Below, piece after piece: positions 1 to 14,144 of a stretch of DNA of 64,000 bases. Position 1 is the stretch's first letter. Each line of letters opens with the position of its first letter. The notes beneath the pieces are model-generated. The model saw only the letters and a list, made by a program, of their open reading frames with translations. It searched no databases and was not told the DNA's origin. The stretch lies in contig CM049418.1 in the NCBI GenBank assembly GCA_026929865.2, positions 12,939,001-13,003,000 of the forward strand. The letters are read 5' to 3'. The translations under genes were made by a program, and so were the position numbers. This DNA is from Hyperoplus lanceolatus. Its lineage: Eukaryota > Chordata > Actinopteri > Uranoscopiformes > Ammodytidae.

Positions 1-2071
1 ACAAGCAAAGGATAGTAGAAAATCAAATTTGGAGTTAATAAAAATCAAATGGGGCTGCAACTAGCCATTGTCCTCATAAGCGTTCGCATGAATTTTCAAA
101 ACTAATATGTTGGTCCAATCGATGTGAAATGTCTCGTTTGGTCCAGCCAACAGTCAAACACAGAGATTCTGAGTATCATTAAACACACTGAGATTGTCTG
201 AAAGAGGTTGGTTCAATAATGGACTTTTTGAATACCTTCCTTGGGAGAGACTTTATGCTCATTTATCTGCAGCTGATCTAACATTAAAATGTGCCCCCTT
301 GTTGTCACCAACATGTGTTTCCATTGTCCATCTCGGGCTACTTTGCCCTCCCAGACACGCTCCTTTCATCAAGGTAGCCTCTTTGTCAGAAATGTCTTCC
401 TGCATTTCATTAGTTTGTGTATTAAGGCCAATCCTTCTGTGCGTATGTATCGAATAGGGCTGCACTAGAAGAATAACTGGCTACTATGGCGAGGCTCCGT
501 TTTGAAGGGCATTGATTGCAAAGAATGGCAGCATTAGTCTCTTTCCTAAAGAGATGGTGACCCGTCTCTTTTAAATTCAATTTCAATTCTTGACACTATC
601 TCGGCCTACTTCAAATATAATCACATATATAATGTCTATAATATGATATTTAGCATTTTCAGGAAAAATCAAGTAAGTTCAAACCACAAGTAAGTATGAG
701 TAGCAATACATCAGCATAACAGTACTCCATTACAATTTATAAAATAAGGTATCAAAAGTTAAGTACTCTTTAAGTAGTGTAGCTACTAACTGTCAGTGTT
801 AAACTATTCTATTTTGTTATACAATATGTAATGACTAATTTCATTTAGTTGGTCGAGGTGGACCTTCCCTTCATCTATTTAAAACAGTGGAATCTATGCT
901 AACGTCCATGGTCCCACAGAAATATGGCCATTCCTTGAACAATGTATTTATTTTGCTGCTGTTTTTGTGAATCAGGGTCATTGACTTGCAGTGGTCCAAC
1001 ACATTCACTGTCCCCCTAGATACACGCACAGTCACAGTCACAGTCTCTTCTTCAAATGGGAGCGTGATTACAACCTTCTCTCTTTAAATCCCTCAGCAGC
1101 CGGAGGGGGTCGTAATCAAAAGGATAAAATAGCCCTGCACCTATAGTGATGTGTCGCTACACACCATGCAATCAATAGATTGGGATTCTGCCATTTTGTG
1201 CTTCTTGATTGTGGACTACAATGCAACGTCTTCCGTAGACCTACCCCCCCCCCTCCCTTAAAACGATGGCACTGCCTCTTCTTTATCCAATGCTCTTTGA
1301 AGATGCTGCTCCCATTTCTTTTTGTTTTCATTTTTTTTTCAAGAACCAATATGGAACGTAAGCTTTGGTTTGCTCTCTAAACAAGTATTTCAGTCCCCTT
1401 ATCCTTTGCTCTTTCTTATCGTACAGCCTGCCAGCTCCTGTGTTATGTAGTCTGCATGTACAGTACATCTGCTTTTTTGCTGATTTTGAAAAGGGTCTTA
1501 AAATAACAGATCTTACATACAATCAGGACCATACATACAGCTGAGGTGTTTCAGTTTCGTATTCACATTTCTTACGCCTTAAATCTCTTCATATGATTTG
1601 TGAGTGCTGAAACAAAAAAAAAAGAAAATGAAAACAAGGCCAAAACTATAAAGTGTCAAGCTTTCAATTGGCGCGTGAGAAGCAACGACCAATTATTGAT
1701 TTATTTTTTATTCTTTTATGCCAGAAATACCAACTTCTCAGTCCTTAAGTAGAAACGCAGGGATTTCCAAGGCTGTGTGGTGATTAGTGCAGGCAACCTG
1801 AGCAGCACTAATGACATGCAGCTAGTCCTTAAATATAGATGCACGTTTACACCTTACACAGCCTGCCACCACATTTGCACACATTCAGCTAGATGTAGGT
1901 TGTCAAGTTCATTTTAGAACCCTGGGTGTTGAGCTTACACTGGGCTTTTTGTCACGCGCCAATTTCAATGACAATGGCACAAGTGTGTAGGAGGACTACA
2001 AGAGCGGTTAGGCAGGAGGGAAGAAAATAAATGGGGACGCTAGCACAAGCACCAGAGAGATTGGGATATTG
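1..2071. other. Gene-free stretch, nothing recognised
   Basis: AT-rich unique DNA. Short frames (for example 194-457) show no protein features. A triple GTCACA at 1031-1048 and C/A homopolymers are the only structures seen. Confidence 0.6.
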
Positions 2072-2216
2072 TTTCTCTCTCTTCTCTCTCTCTCTCTCTC
2101 TCTCTCTAAATATACAGATATTCAGCTTCCTGTGGCTAAGCACACTCACATACAGAGATAGCGAGAGAATGAGAAAGAGAGACAGAGAGACAGACAGAGA
2201 GAGAAAGAGAGAGAAT
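2072..2216. repeat. (CT)n at 2072-2107 and imperfect (GA)n at 2155-2216
   Basis: A pyrimidine tract and, 47 bp on, a purine tract on the same strand. They are complementary and could pair as a stem. Confidence 0.9.
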
Positions 2217-2749
2217 GACATAACCATCCCTGAGAAAGGCAGAATTATTCTCCTGCTTGTGGCACAAGCTTTTAATGCCCTCTTGTTGTCAGTCTGTAAA
2301 CTGCATTTATAAATGGAGCATGCCTTTCAGACTCGATGTTTCATTATGTTAATATATTCCAGGGTTACTTAGTAATTATTCTGTAACCTTAAAGCATGAA
2401 GATGGTCCAGTTGAAGGATGTCTATTCCCCCCCCCAAAAAAAAAACATGCTCTTGGATCTGTATGATGGTTTTAATATGTCTGTCTGTGTTTGCGATGTA
2501 GGACCTATTAGGCCTCACCGCAAAGCATTCTGGGATGTGGCATTTAGGGAGAATGCTACAGAGTGAGAAAAGACAGAGTTTGATGGAGCGCACGTATTGT
2601 TGACATGGTTTGGGAAGTTGTACAAGGCAATGTGTTTGTTATGATGTTGCATTTCTATATTGTTGTTTGGTGTATTATGTATTTAGTTGTGTTGTATCAC
2701 GTTTTCCCGTTCCTCGCCTTTGTTCTATGTGTGACAGCTCTAAAGACAT

Positions 2750-3205
2750 GTGTGTAGCTCCCTCCAGTTAACGGACACGGACACAAGGCTTTCTTCTTTA
2801 CGGGCATTTATTAGCTCTTTAGATGTCATCAGACATGCCAAACATGCCGTGAGAATTAAATAAAAGCATAGAAATCACGTTACAGAAATAATAATATTCT
2901 CACAGAGAATAGCACATTAATAAATACTCTCAAAAACATATGATTTACATTGACAATTAAACATTAAAATAACTATACCTCATTGGCCGGGTTAACTTCG
3001 GGGAGTGATTCAGGTGACACGGAGGCAACTTCTCTCCTGTGTGTCTCTCGTCGAACTAAGTGAAGTAAAGACGCTACCAATACAATCAAAGAGCGGCAGT
3101 TGGCTCGGCATGTGTTGCATGCATGGACAGCTGCATGCTCTGATGCTGGCGCTACATCAACCAACAAACCCCAGAACAGTAGTTCCGCTATATTAACAGG
3201 TCAGC
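2750..3205 (-). repeat. Possible solo LTR or retroelement end
   Basis: On the minus strand, AT-rich sequence leads to an AATAAA (complement near 2808-2813) followed by about 60 nt ending in GGAGCTACACA, and the other end can be read as starting TGTT. This resembles an LTR with an internal polyadenylation signal. Target duplications are not convincing and no retroviral coding sequence adjoins it. It could equally be unique DNA. Confidence 0.22.
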
Positions 3206-3431
3206 TTGTAAACATATCTCAAAATAAAAGGAATGCAGATAAATATATAATATAATTAAATGTGGTTTGTTTTATGAAACTTAAAATATTCTAATAAACT
3301 AAAATTATGTAACTGTTTCTGCTGACAGCTACAATGTGCATCTTCTGTTTTTTGCAACGTTTGACCATATTTGCTTGATTAGCGTCTTATTCTAGATCCA
3401 CCCAGTAACCGAGCTGTGAAATGGTTTTAAC

Positions 3432-3698
3432 TTTTTTTTTTTTTTTAACCTTTATTTATACAGGTAAATCCCATTGAGACCGAAGACTCGTTTACAAGGG
3501 AGACCTGTTCCCATTTACACGTTACCATTCACACACCGATAGCAGGCTAACTATCGACATTCACACGAGGCAAGGTGGGTGAAGTGTCTTGCCCAAGGAC
3601 ACAACAACTATGACACAGGTGGCAGGGCGGGGATCGAACCTCCAACCCTTTGATCATCGGCCGACCCGCTCTACCAACTGAGCCACAGTCGCCCCAAT
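3432..3698 (-). mobile_element. tRNA-derived SINE (V-SINE-like)
   Basis: On the minus strand it starts near 3698 with a tRNA-like head: A-box TGGCTCAGTTGGTAGAG (complement of 3668-3684) and a perfect B-box GGTTCGATCCC (complement of 3630-3640). A conserved core GTGTCCTTGGGCAAGACAC (complement of about 3584-3602) follows. The 3' tail reads CTCAATGGGATTTACC then ATAAATAAAGGTTAAA and poly-A (T-run at 3432-3446). Full length, with both RNA polymerase III boxes intact. The core resembles fish V-SINE-type elements; the family name is from memory. No convincing target duplication was found. Confidence 0.88.
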
Positions 3699-6600
3699 AT
3701 ATACGATATATTGGTCCACGTAGCAAACAACATACTCTAACAAATTGCTAATTGTTGCCTTCAACCGGATGGAAAACAAATTAGTTGCTGCCTGGGTAAG
3801 ATTCTCATACATGACTCATCCTCAGATCATATTCAGTTCTGTAGACAGTTTGTGTTTTTTTGTCCCCTCAAGGCCTTTAAACAAGTGACTCATGGTTCTG
3901 TTCTATGATCTGAAAAGGTACACAAAGAGTGGGCACACTGCTGACCATGTAATAAGGCTGGGAGATGTAAACTGTAGACTCTCCATAGAATGCCAGTGAT
4001 GGGTTGTGATAGATTTACACACTGGTCACAGTCTAATTGTAGCTTGTTTGTGTATGTGTAGGCATTCTAACACTAGCAGCTCTCTTACAATAAACGTGGC
4101 CTAGTCTTTGTTCTTTCCTGCTGCCCAAAAATACCCAACATTGTCCAAGATAACTGGCGCTTCGACAGTCGGGATCTGTGATAAAACATAGCTGAAAGTA
4201 GTGGCTATAATGCAGAAATATATATGCTACACGAGGGAATTCAGTTGTTGGATACAACTGTAGTCATCCAAGATTTAAATAACCTTCTGAAACCCAAACA
4301 TATGTTACTTCAGGCCGAGGGGACTTAATGACTCACTCAGGAACGAGGTTGCATTGTTTTCATGCTATCTCTCTAGCCATAGCACAGGATCATTTACTTC
4401 ACGTTTTAGCACAAGGCAAGATGATTTTTCAATGATTATGTTCCTCCTGGGTTTCCCTGAAACAACGTTGTTTTGTGTTGTGTTTTTTGTTTTTCTATGT
4501 TGTTTTGGTAATTTATGTTTTTTTGGTTTTAATTTGTTCTTATGTTAGTGATTTGTTTTCTTATATTATATTATGTTCTGTTAGTATGTATGTTGTAAGA
4601 AAATGATATTTGAGGTTAAAATATGAATATTATTATATAGGTTTTAGTTATTATGATATGTATGAATTGATCTTGTTGATTGAATTAGATTGAAATTTAT
4701 ATTTTAAAAATTAAAAAAAAAATATTTTTTTATATAATAAATATGTATCTATATATGTAATTAATAATGGTAAATGAAGGTGTAATAATGAACTTATATT
4801 ATTAAAAATATAAGCAGATTTGATTATAGTAGTGTGGTGATGGAGAAAAATATTTTTAATACTACTATTGAGAGACCTCTGGCCTGAGTAATGGCTTTTT
4901 CTGACTGTCAAGGTATAGCCCATAGGAAAGCACTGTGTGGGATACAGAAGTGTCAAAAAAACGCCAGATCAAAAATGGCCACGGGGATGCCACCGGGCGT
5001 GTGTGTGTGTGTGTTGCTGTGGGGGTCGTTTGAGAAGCTCGGCACAATGAAAAAAAATATATATTTTTTTTAGAGATATGTCTACTTGATGCAGCATACA
5101 ACTATTGCTCCTATGGAAATAACATATCCTGTTATACCGAGTCCAAAAAGGTACAAGCCAAAAAAGGATCCCAGTTTTTGAAACCAAGTCCTCCTTCCCA
5201 CCCACTCTGCACTCGTGATCCTATGCTGAAGTGCGTTGGCTTCCATAATGTTTTACTGTATAATTTCCTACATAAATGACCTACGGGGGCTCCAGGTGTC
5301 ATTACAAACATACTTTTGTGGTATGTGTTTTATCGCCACTGTTAATTTTACGAGGGGCCGTTAACTTAAGTGGAGGTGCAACGCTGCCAGCGATCGTGCT
5401 GCTTGAATCAGCGCTTTATTAACAGCACCCTCCCCACATCAACCCCCCCAAAAAAGCTCAAGAAAAAGTAGATTTAAGTTTCCGTTTGCAGCACTCCCTT
5501 TAGGCGCCCTGAGATTGCCACTTGCGCCACCTCGCGATTCTTCAGAATGATACATATCCTGCGTGGAATTTGTTTTAAATGCGCCCGATCCTCGCCTGTA
5601 ACCATGTCACGCACTAAAACTTCCTTTTACACGGACTCCGTTTATTAAAGGGGCAATGGGTGAGATTTATACCGCCCCATTACAGACCAAATGACCACAA
5701 CATATCATCGATGGGACTTATTGATCAACGCCAGTGACCCTGAGAAAGAAAAAAAAAAGACTTGAGGAGGTGTTTGGAATTCATGGCGCGAAAACAACTC
5801 CCAGTCCAACACACCACTGGAATTTTAAAACCGAATCAGAGGACATTGACCTGACTATGATCGATGACACTGTTTCTCAATCATACATTGTTTTTTTAAT
5901 TAAAAGTATAATCTGATCTGTGTAGTATCACCACCAGTTTAAATAGTGTTCCTAGAGATGACAAAGTTCCAAAATACATTTTTTCACTTTTTGAGTGAAA
6001 CTCCAAATCAATACAGCATCTTCTTTCCAAACCAAGGACATGCACAGAGTTGCAAAAACACTGATGCTTATAGTGTGAGTGGGCGGAAACTAGTGTCAAA
6101 ACAAGGGAAACCCCTCTGTTTCTATGAATATTTGATCATTAAATGCAATTGCAGGCATTCACTCTGTATGAGACTTAATTCAAACCCAATCACTGCATTA
6201 CTTCCCTTCTGGCTTTCTGCTTTAACTACCAATTGTCAATCATTGTTTTGGAACTTGGAAAAAAATGCTGAATTTAATTTATTGCATTCCTTTAGAAATG
6301 GGAAATGTCTTTATCAAACCACAAAAGGTAATGCAAGTTGACTGCTATGTTTTATAATTGAGTTAAAAACACATTGATATGACTAATAGTAATTTGAATG
6401 TTTGGTTTGCAATTAGGGGGAGCCTTTCATCAAAGAGAGGTAACGTAAGGCACTCATTGTCTTTTTGCATACTTCAATGCCGTCTACCAGTAGTGTTTGT
6501 TGTAGTTGTAAAACACAGAAAGAAGATACACATACCCTTAAGTATTCATTCATAAAAACTGTCAATCTAATTCAATTGTATATGGATAAATATAATTGTG

Positions 6601-6840
6601 AAAAATAAAAGTGGCCATGTCTATATTGACCATGTTCCCAGCTTGAGATGCTTTTCCAGGGTGACACACAGCGTGAGTCACTTAAACTGAAGGTGACACA
6701 CCCTTTCCTCTTGTTTTTTTTTTGATTAAAGGCAGCACAGCTCCCTCAACACCATGCAGGGCCCCCCCTTTTAACCGTCTGCCCCCGAGCGCTTTGAAAA
6801 GCCGAGCATCAACCTACGCCCCTGGCACATGATCAATAAA
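3699..6840. other. Gene-free stretch
   Basis: Unique AT-rich DNA with a very AT-rich part (4560-4860). TTAAAGGGGCAATGGGTGAG at 5646 resembles the end of a TTAA-type MITE, but no partner end was found. Confidence 0.55.
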
Positions 6841-6856
6841 GCTGGGAGAGAGATGC

Positions 6857-6867
6857 TCACACACACT

Positions 6868-6931
<64 letters not shown>

Positions 6932-6958
6932 GACACACACACACACACACACACACAG
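6857..6958. repeat. (CA)n microsatellite, interrupted
   Basis: About 100 bp of CA with a GACAGACA-type interruption near 6927. Confidence 0.95.
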
Positions 6959-7043
6959 CATTCATGCCTTCAATCATTGAAACTATTAACACCATGCCAA
7001 GATCGATCAGTCATCCCCGGCTCTCCTCCTCTAACCCCCTCCC

Positions 7044-7045
<2 letters not shown>

Positions 7046-7078
<33 letters not shown>

Positions 7079-7084
7079 CAAGGT

Positions 7085-7132
<48 letters not shown>

Positions 7133-7162
7133 CGTGTGTGCGTGCATGTCTGTGTGTGCATG
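7046..7162. repeat. (CA)n followed by (TG)n, inverted pair
   Basis: (CA)n at 7046-7077, a 9-nt spacer, then (TG)n to about 7139 with a TGCG/TGCA-variant end to 7162. The two tracts are complementary and can fold back. Confidence 0.95.
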
Positions 7163-7785
7163 TGAGAAAGTGCAGGATGCATTTATGTACATATACACGG
7201 TATATACAGTATATATATATAAATATGTATACACAGAATATATGTGCTCCGCCAACGAGCAGGGACCCTTTTTCTTTGACAGATGACATCATTTCCCTAA
7301 GAGAAGAAAAAAAACATGCACAGCTATATGGGAGACTGTGCCAAGCACTTTATAAAATTCATGATCAAATGTGCAACAGCAACTAGAAGTGGCCAAAAAA
7401 TAAAAAATGTCATCCCTCAATGCTGAATAGCTGACCTTATGCAGAGAAAGGGGAAAGGAAAGGTTTCACTGCAGCACTCTGATGGCAGCAATTCAAACTG
7501 CAGCCAGGTTTGGCAGTGTATAGCACTCAGCAACTATCTCCCTTCCCGGCGGTGCCATTAATAATGGTGGTAGGCAATCTGCCTCGCTGAGATGTGGGAA
7601 ATGTAGTCATCTGTAGCGCAGTGGTGTGACCGACTAAATGTCACTAATTGATATGGACAGCAGGAGAACGCGCAGTGTGTGGGATTAGGAAGGGTGGCGG
7701 GTGGGCGAGAGAGAGCTGACGTGTTTTCAGGGCTGTGACGAGACCCATTCAATGTGGACAAAATGAATTTATTTCTGCTCCCTAC

Positions 7786-7817
<32 letters not shown>

Positions 7818-8043
7818 CTCTCTTCCTGTCTCTCTCTCTCGCTGACTCTCTTCCTGTCGTATTTCTCTCTCAGACGCCTGGCAAAAATGCATGGCGAGTT
7901 AAGAGACACATCTGTATTCGACCGAGCCCATTTATTTTTACCCCCCCTTCCCCGTCCAAAGATTGATGTATCCTTTCAGCATGTACACCCATTGCTATCC
8001 ACAGGGATGAATAAACCACAGATGAACAGCAATCTGCAGGGAG

Positions 8044-8095
<52 letters not shown>

Positions 8096-8262
8096 CACAT
8101 ACACAGCACTTGTAAGCATTTACAGTGGAAGTACACACAGAGATGCAAACACATGCTGCGGTGCAAATTCATATGGAGGAAATGCAATATAAAGACATAG
8201 CCTTATGCGGAAATACACACACAGAGACACACTGGGACACACACACACACACACACACACAC
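7786..8262. repeat. Cluster of (CT)n and (CA)n tracts
   Basis: Interrupted (CT)n at 7786-7872, (CA)n at 8046-8105 and imperfect (CA)n at 8213-8262. Nothing else is recognisable between them. Confidence 0.9.
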
Positions 8263-8363
8263 TTCATGCTCTGAAGCTTTGACTGTACCTTTTAGTCACT
8301 CCCATCATTCACTCTGTTGCATCTGTCATGGATGCTCACTTGTTTAGCAGCAGCGGCAGTGTG

Positions 8364-8478
<115 letters not shown>

Positions 8479-8489
8479 GCCCACAGGAG

Positions 8490-10200
8490 CAGCCCTCTCC
8501 GCCGCCCTGTGACTCGGTACAAGACAGCCGAGTGTCTATTTACCCAGCGTGCTTTGCGAAACGAAACCGACGCCTCACAGACAACCATGACCGGGGTTGA
8601 GATGGTTGAGATGCATGTCTCCACACAGAGGTTGTCTGTTTTCGCCTGCGCCTGACAAGCTAAACAGGGGGCCAGTTTGTGAGTAATAGGAAGACATTGG
8701 TAGCCATTATGACTGAGCTCCCCCCCCCTCCCCTATCTGTGCTACAGTGTTAAAGCCTGACAAATAAAAATGCACACTGGTAAAAGACACAGGGTCATAC
8801 AGAGTGACATGAGGTGTCTTTTTCTCTGTCTCAATGACAGACCTAATTGTGATCCCTTTTTACTTACGGGGCCAGGCCAATTTATAGGATATTCACCTTG
8901 GGAGGGGACTATTTATATATGAACAAGTGTCAGGGAATAGGCTATACTTACTCCAGGGGCTATTGCAGGGTGAGGGACACCAGTGCCCTCTTGTGTCCAA
9001 ACATTGATCCCACATCCAGTGTTGAGATGCTGCTTCACAAAAGTATTTATTAGAGGTGTTCTACTCAACTGGAGCTGGGCAAGTGACACTCAATGGTGGG
9101 CATTTTGATGGGGAACCATTAAACCTTAGGAGATATTTGATGGGTTGTATTATTGCACAGGGAAAGCTTTCACACAAGGGGAGGGGGGAAGGTTCAAGCT
9201 GGGTTAAAAGGCCAATCTAGAGTGGCGTCCTCTAGTTTCCCAGCAAGGCATAGCAACGTTCAAAAATTCCCTGGGGCTCAAATCTGATACATTGACCTCT
9301 GTCTCGTGACATTCCCCTGTCAACTTTCTGTCTTTATATCTGGATCTATCCTTCTTTTTCTTTGGCAACTTCATTGATGTTAATACGGTGTCAGTGTCTT
9401 GAATAGAAAAAGCATGTTCAGGAGTGTCCCTGTAGTAGTATCAAGCAAATACCGTCGGTTCTTTCAAAAGTAAGAGCAATTCTTTCAGCCCCAGACTAGG
9501 ATAATTGTCAGATTTAGTTTGCCAGTTTGAATGGGTGTGGGGGGAAAGCACTTAATAGGAGTTCAACACCGCTTAGTTATGTAAATCCAATTCTTTCGGG
9601 AAAGACTGCACCTCGTTCTTGTTCCAGTTTCCTGCGTTAGCTATACATTTTTTAAGATTGAATTTTCCTAAAAATGTAAGAAAGACATTACCTATTGCCT
9701 TTGCATAGCATTGTTCTGCAATAATACAACATATATCGACGGCAAGTCCGCATAATAAGCCTCCTTATCAGCATCACACCCATTGCACTTATTTACAGGC
9801 TACCCTTAATACATTATACTGTATGTACAGCAGTAGTTCACTGTGGCATAATAACTGAAATAGTCGTATTACAATAATTCGCTAAGGCATGCAAACTGCC
9901 AATTATAACACATCTCCCTCTGCCTCTGTTCGTAACAATAGCCCCCAGAGTCAAAACCACATTTGTCTAAAAAAGACTTCATTGCAGCATAATTAGCTTT
10001 GAGGTGGAAGTAAACATATAAACTCATACAAAGATACAGAGCGGCCATACAGAGCTCCTCTCTTGACTGATCTGTAATCTTTGGCTCGGGGGAGGGCTTG
10101 AGGTTTTAGGTGGCAGATTTGTTGTTGCGTCTGAAGCTGCGTGTGTGTGGATAGCCTTGTCTTGTGTTTTTGCACCTGTGAAGCTGGCGGCGCTCATCTG
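8490..10200. other. Gene-free stretch, nothing recognised
   Basis: Unique DNA; no frame above background, no repeat family recognised. Confidence 0.6.
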
Positions 10201-10205
10201 TAAGC

Positions 10206-10212
10206 CTGTGTG

Positions 10213-10247
<35 letters not shown>
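10206..10247. repeat. (TG)n microsatellite with one TTTG interruption
   Basis: Short interrupted tract. Confidence 0.9.
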
Positions 10248-10639
10248 CACTGTCTTTGTGAGTGTACTTTTTTTTTGACAAATCACCTTGATTATGAATG
10301 TGTCTCATTACAGTAATGAGACGATTTCATTATCACTTAAACAACCTTGTCTGCGTTGCTAAACAAGGCTGGGCTGTTACAAACCCACTGGGCTTCTTGA
10401 GTTGAGTCACAGCAGGGATGCAGGGGGCAGGCAGGTGGGCCAATCGGCAGGTGTTGCCAGCTGACAATTCGTAATTCTAAAACAAAGACTAATTGACACA
10501 CATGACCGCATGTAAGCATAATTACGTGCATGTTTGATTGTGGTTATTGACACAAATGCTAAGAAGACTGGAGGTTTCCTTTGTGAACATTATGCAAACA
10601 GAAAGATTGGATCTTGCGAAACAGAAGTTGGGCCTTTGG

Positions 10640-10895
10640 TAAGGTGGTAGGATGGCCTAGGGGAAAGGGGGCTGACTAGTAACCACAAGGTCTCCGGTTG
10701 GATCCCTGGCTAGGGACAGGAGGTTGTTACTTTTAGTACTAGAGGTGGCTGGTATTACTTTGACGGTGCCCACCATTTCTACCATAGTGTCCTTGAGCAA
10801 GGCACCACTATGGCTGACCCCTTGAGAGGGGGTTGTGCGAAAAGACAAATTTCAATGTGTGTCATGTACATAATGACTAATAAAGATAACTTAAC
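10640..10895 (+). mobile_element. tRNA-derived SINE, second family
   Basis: Plus strand. A-box-like TGGCCTAGGGG lies at 10653-10663 and B-box GGTTGGATCCC at 10696-10706 (one mismatch to consensus). The core GTGTCCTTGAGCAAGGCACC is at about 10789-10808. The tail, AAATTTCAATGTGTGTCATG then TAATGACTAATAAAG, resembles a LINE-type 3' end. It differs from the SINE near 3.4 kb in head and tail but shares the 'CCTTG(G/A)GCAAG' core. Diverged; target duplication not obvious. Confidence 0.8.
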
Positions 10896-11695
10896 TTAAG
10901 TTAAAACAATAGGAATTCATGTCTGCTGTGTCTGTATAGGCCTTAACAGTAGACTTAGGTATTGGAAGGGCAACTGAAAATGTACGCTTCCTCATTCATT
11001 GAGACCACTGCACGGCCTGCATAGTGTTACCACAAACCGCTAGCCAAATACAAATATTCTAGCAAACATCTCTCCAAGATTAGCCTGGTTACAGAACTCC
11101 CAAATAACAGCTTACATCACATAGCAGGCTACCTCGCTACACCCATTCAAAATCAATTATGTGATCACAGGCATGGATAAAAGGGATTTGGTGTATTAAT
11201 ATAATTAACAACTCTAAAATTGGCTCCTTGATTGAAAACCAAGACCAAAACACAATCCCAAAGAGATGGGAACAGAGGGAATAGCCATTTCTACTGAGGA
11301 AATATGAAGCTATGTTGGGTATGTGGACGGTGTATATCTCCCACCACCTTAATGGCCACTCCCTATCATATAATGTCATACAGCAGCATTTGTGACATTA
11401 TGCATTTAAATAATAAAACATGCAAGGCTACACAAGTGCTGAAACGTATGTTGGAAAGAAGTCTGTGACACACCGGACTGTATTAGGCCCGGTAACACAA
11501 CGTCTCGAGGCATAAACAACAGAATGTGTTGTAACCAAACTATTCTGGTGTGTGTGTATACAGGATGCATGCTTATGCCATAGGAGCCTGGTTTTTATTT
11601 GTACATTATTTAGTGAAGGTAAACACAGTGGGTGGACGTGCACAAAACCACCGCTCCAGTTTATTTATATATAGTTCCCACTGCAGAGACTGTCC
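10896..11695. other. Gene-free stretch
   Basis: A minus-strand frame at 11137-11379 (80 codons, WW-containing and hydrophobic) could be an old LINE scrap, but I recognise no family. Confidence 0.5.
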
Positions 11696-12092
11696 CTGCG
11701 TTCTAAATCTCATACTCTTTCTTTTTTCTATTCAACATACTACATCTGACCATAGAAGAGAATCTAATCAGCATGCAGTAGGCATATGATTGGAACATAC
11801 TTTTACATATTTATGTAATCATAACATTGCGCCTGGATCTTGTTTCTTCCTTTTATATCGGTCGCATACTCGGTTGTTTTTCATACGGAGGCTCCGTCAA
11901 TGTGATGTCACTTCCGGTGCGCACTGGATTGTGGGTCAGAATCGCCCAAATAGCATGTTGATTCCAACACAAAATGTTTTGTCCGGGTGTAGTAGACATC
12001 CGGGTGTTGTCAAGCATATATAAATCTGTTCACATCCTAAATCTTTTGTTCTACCATACTAAATAGCAGAAATGATGGGTATTGCAACGCAG
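11696..12092 (+). mobile_element. Non-autonomous TIR element, copy 1 (inverted partner at 18388)
   Basis: About 397 bp bounded by CTGCGTT at the left and its complement AACGCAG at the right. Inside are repeated CATACT/AGTATG motifs, a block 'CATACGGAGGCTCC', and ATTGTGGGTCAGAATCGCCC at about 11930-11949. All recur in inverse orientation at 18388-18734. No open reading frame with transposase features. Superfamily not identified; target duplication not visible. Confidence 0.65.
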
Positions 12093-12430
12093 TCACAATC
12101 TATTTCAAGCAGGTCCATGAGCGCCCCTCACACACACTTTCCCTGTCCTGAGCTGCTTGTACCTGGCGCACTCTGAAGATCTCCTCTCATCCTTTTGCTA
12201 AGCACTCAATCTGTTTGGTGAGTGACCTTTAGTTGTTGCCGAGCTTATCTCCTGCTTTTAAAAGAGCCCTGCACCCCTGAACTAATCCTGGGAGCCAAAC
12301 AACTCTGCAGGGCCTAATCCCCACTCCCCCAAGTCCTCATCCACCACTATTTTCCATCCCTCTCTAATTGTCTTCGAGGCACTTGAGGGTCTCATGCAGG
12401 TTGGCTTTCCAAGGTGTGTGCTTCATCATC

Positions 12431-12970
<540 letters not shown>

Positions 12971-13186
12971 ACAGTCTGTGGATGAAAGTAATTGCCAATG
13001 GAGGGCAACCTGCAGCTGAGAGCTCAGAGGGTGTGTGTGTGTGCGCGTGCGTGCGTCCTTCCATCCGTGCGTACATGAAAGCGAGGGCTTACGCTTTTGT
13101 CCAGTGAGTCATTACTCACAATACACACTGTGTATTTCTGCTAAAGAAAATGCACAGATATCAAGTGCATGAATTTTTAAATTAAT

Positions 13187-14144
13187 CAATACTATTTTTA
13201 CCCCACCCACCTGTGTGGGCTGTATCATCATAAAACTAAACTAATGATGAATGCAGGTGTACACATCTACGCCTGTCATTTTAGATACTGTGCTAAATTG
13301 CTTCCCTGCCCGCTACACCAGTTTAAGGTGGCTCAATTAATTTTGATAGTGTTATGGCTTAAAGGACAGATTTTTCTCATCTTATTTCTTGACCATATTA
13401 CGTATGTAAACTCCCAGGTAAGGAAACTGTTGGATGTTGGAAATTGGTAGCAATAACAGGAAATGAAAGAGAGTTTAGAGAAAATAAATGATGTATGCTC
13501 TTTGATGATATTGAACAAACTTCAGACTTCAAATAAACTCTGTCAGAAGAATGTCATGTGAGCCGGGTTCATTCAGGATCTGAATAATATTCATATTTGA
13601 TTTTGATGGTACTTACAATGTAGAAACTCTATACTGCTGGGACCAGATCAGCACTGGTGGTGTAAGCCTAGACAATGTTCAGTTTCAATTGCAGTTATGT
13701 CAAATGGTCAGCAGAGGGCGTCCAAAACTAACAATTGAAAAGACACAGTCCCTTCTACAGTAGACTGCAATGGTATGTTGAAATGTTGTATGGGGTTTTG
13801 AGCAAACTTTGGAATTGACATTTCTAATATCTTGTATATGCTCAAGTGAAAAGAAAATGCACCTCGTAATGTGTGCAAACATATAAAATTCCCCTAGCTA
13901 ACCCTTTGAGATTTGAATGTTAAAAAAAACAAGCCACATAGATCCTGATCTCTTATAAAAGGCCCACACATTGGGGAATGCACCTTCATAAAACACCTGC
14001 TATTGGGATTTGTAGTTGTACTCAATATTGTCTTTCACTGCAAGACTACTGTACCATAAATGGCGACTAATAACTACACATTGACCCAAACTGTGTGCTT
14101 GTGGTTGCCAGCACAATGTAGGCTAGAACCAGGGGACAGGCTAG

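Noticed and set aside
3630-3698. tRNA-like sequence with A and B boxes
   Set aside because: It is the head of a SINE (core and LINE-like tail follow), not a functional tRNA gene.
5646-5690. TTAAAGGGGC start resembling a TTAA MITE
   Set aside because: No matching inverted end found within reach.
7202-7224. TATATA-rich sequence as promoter TATA box
   Set aside because: Part of a low-complexity AT run next to microsatellites with no gene downstream.
11137-11379. Minus-strand 80-codon hydrophobic frame with WW
   Set aside because: Could be a worn LINE piece, but I cannot place it in a family, so no call was made.
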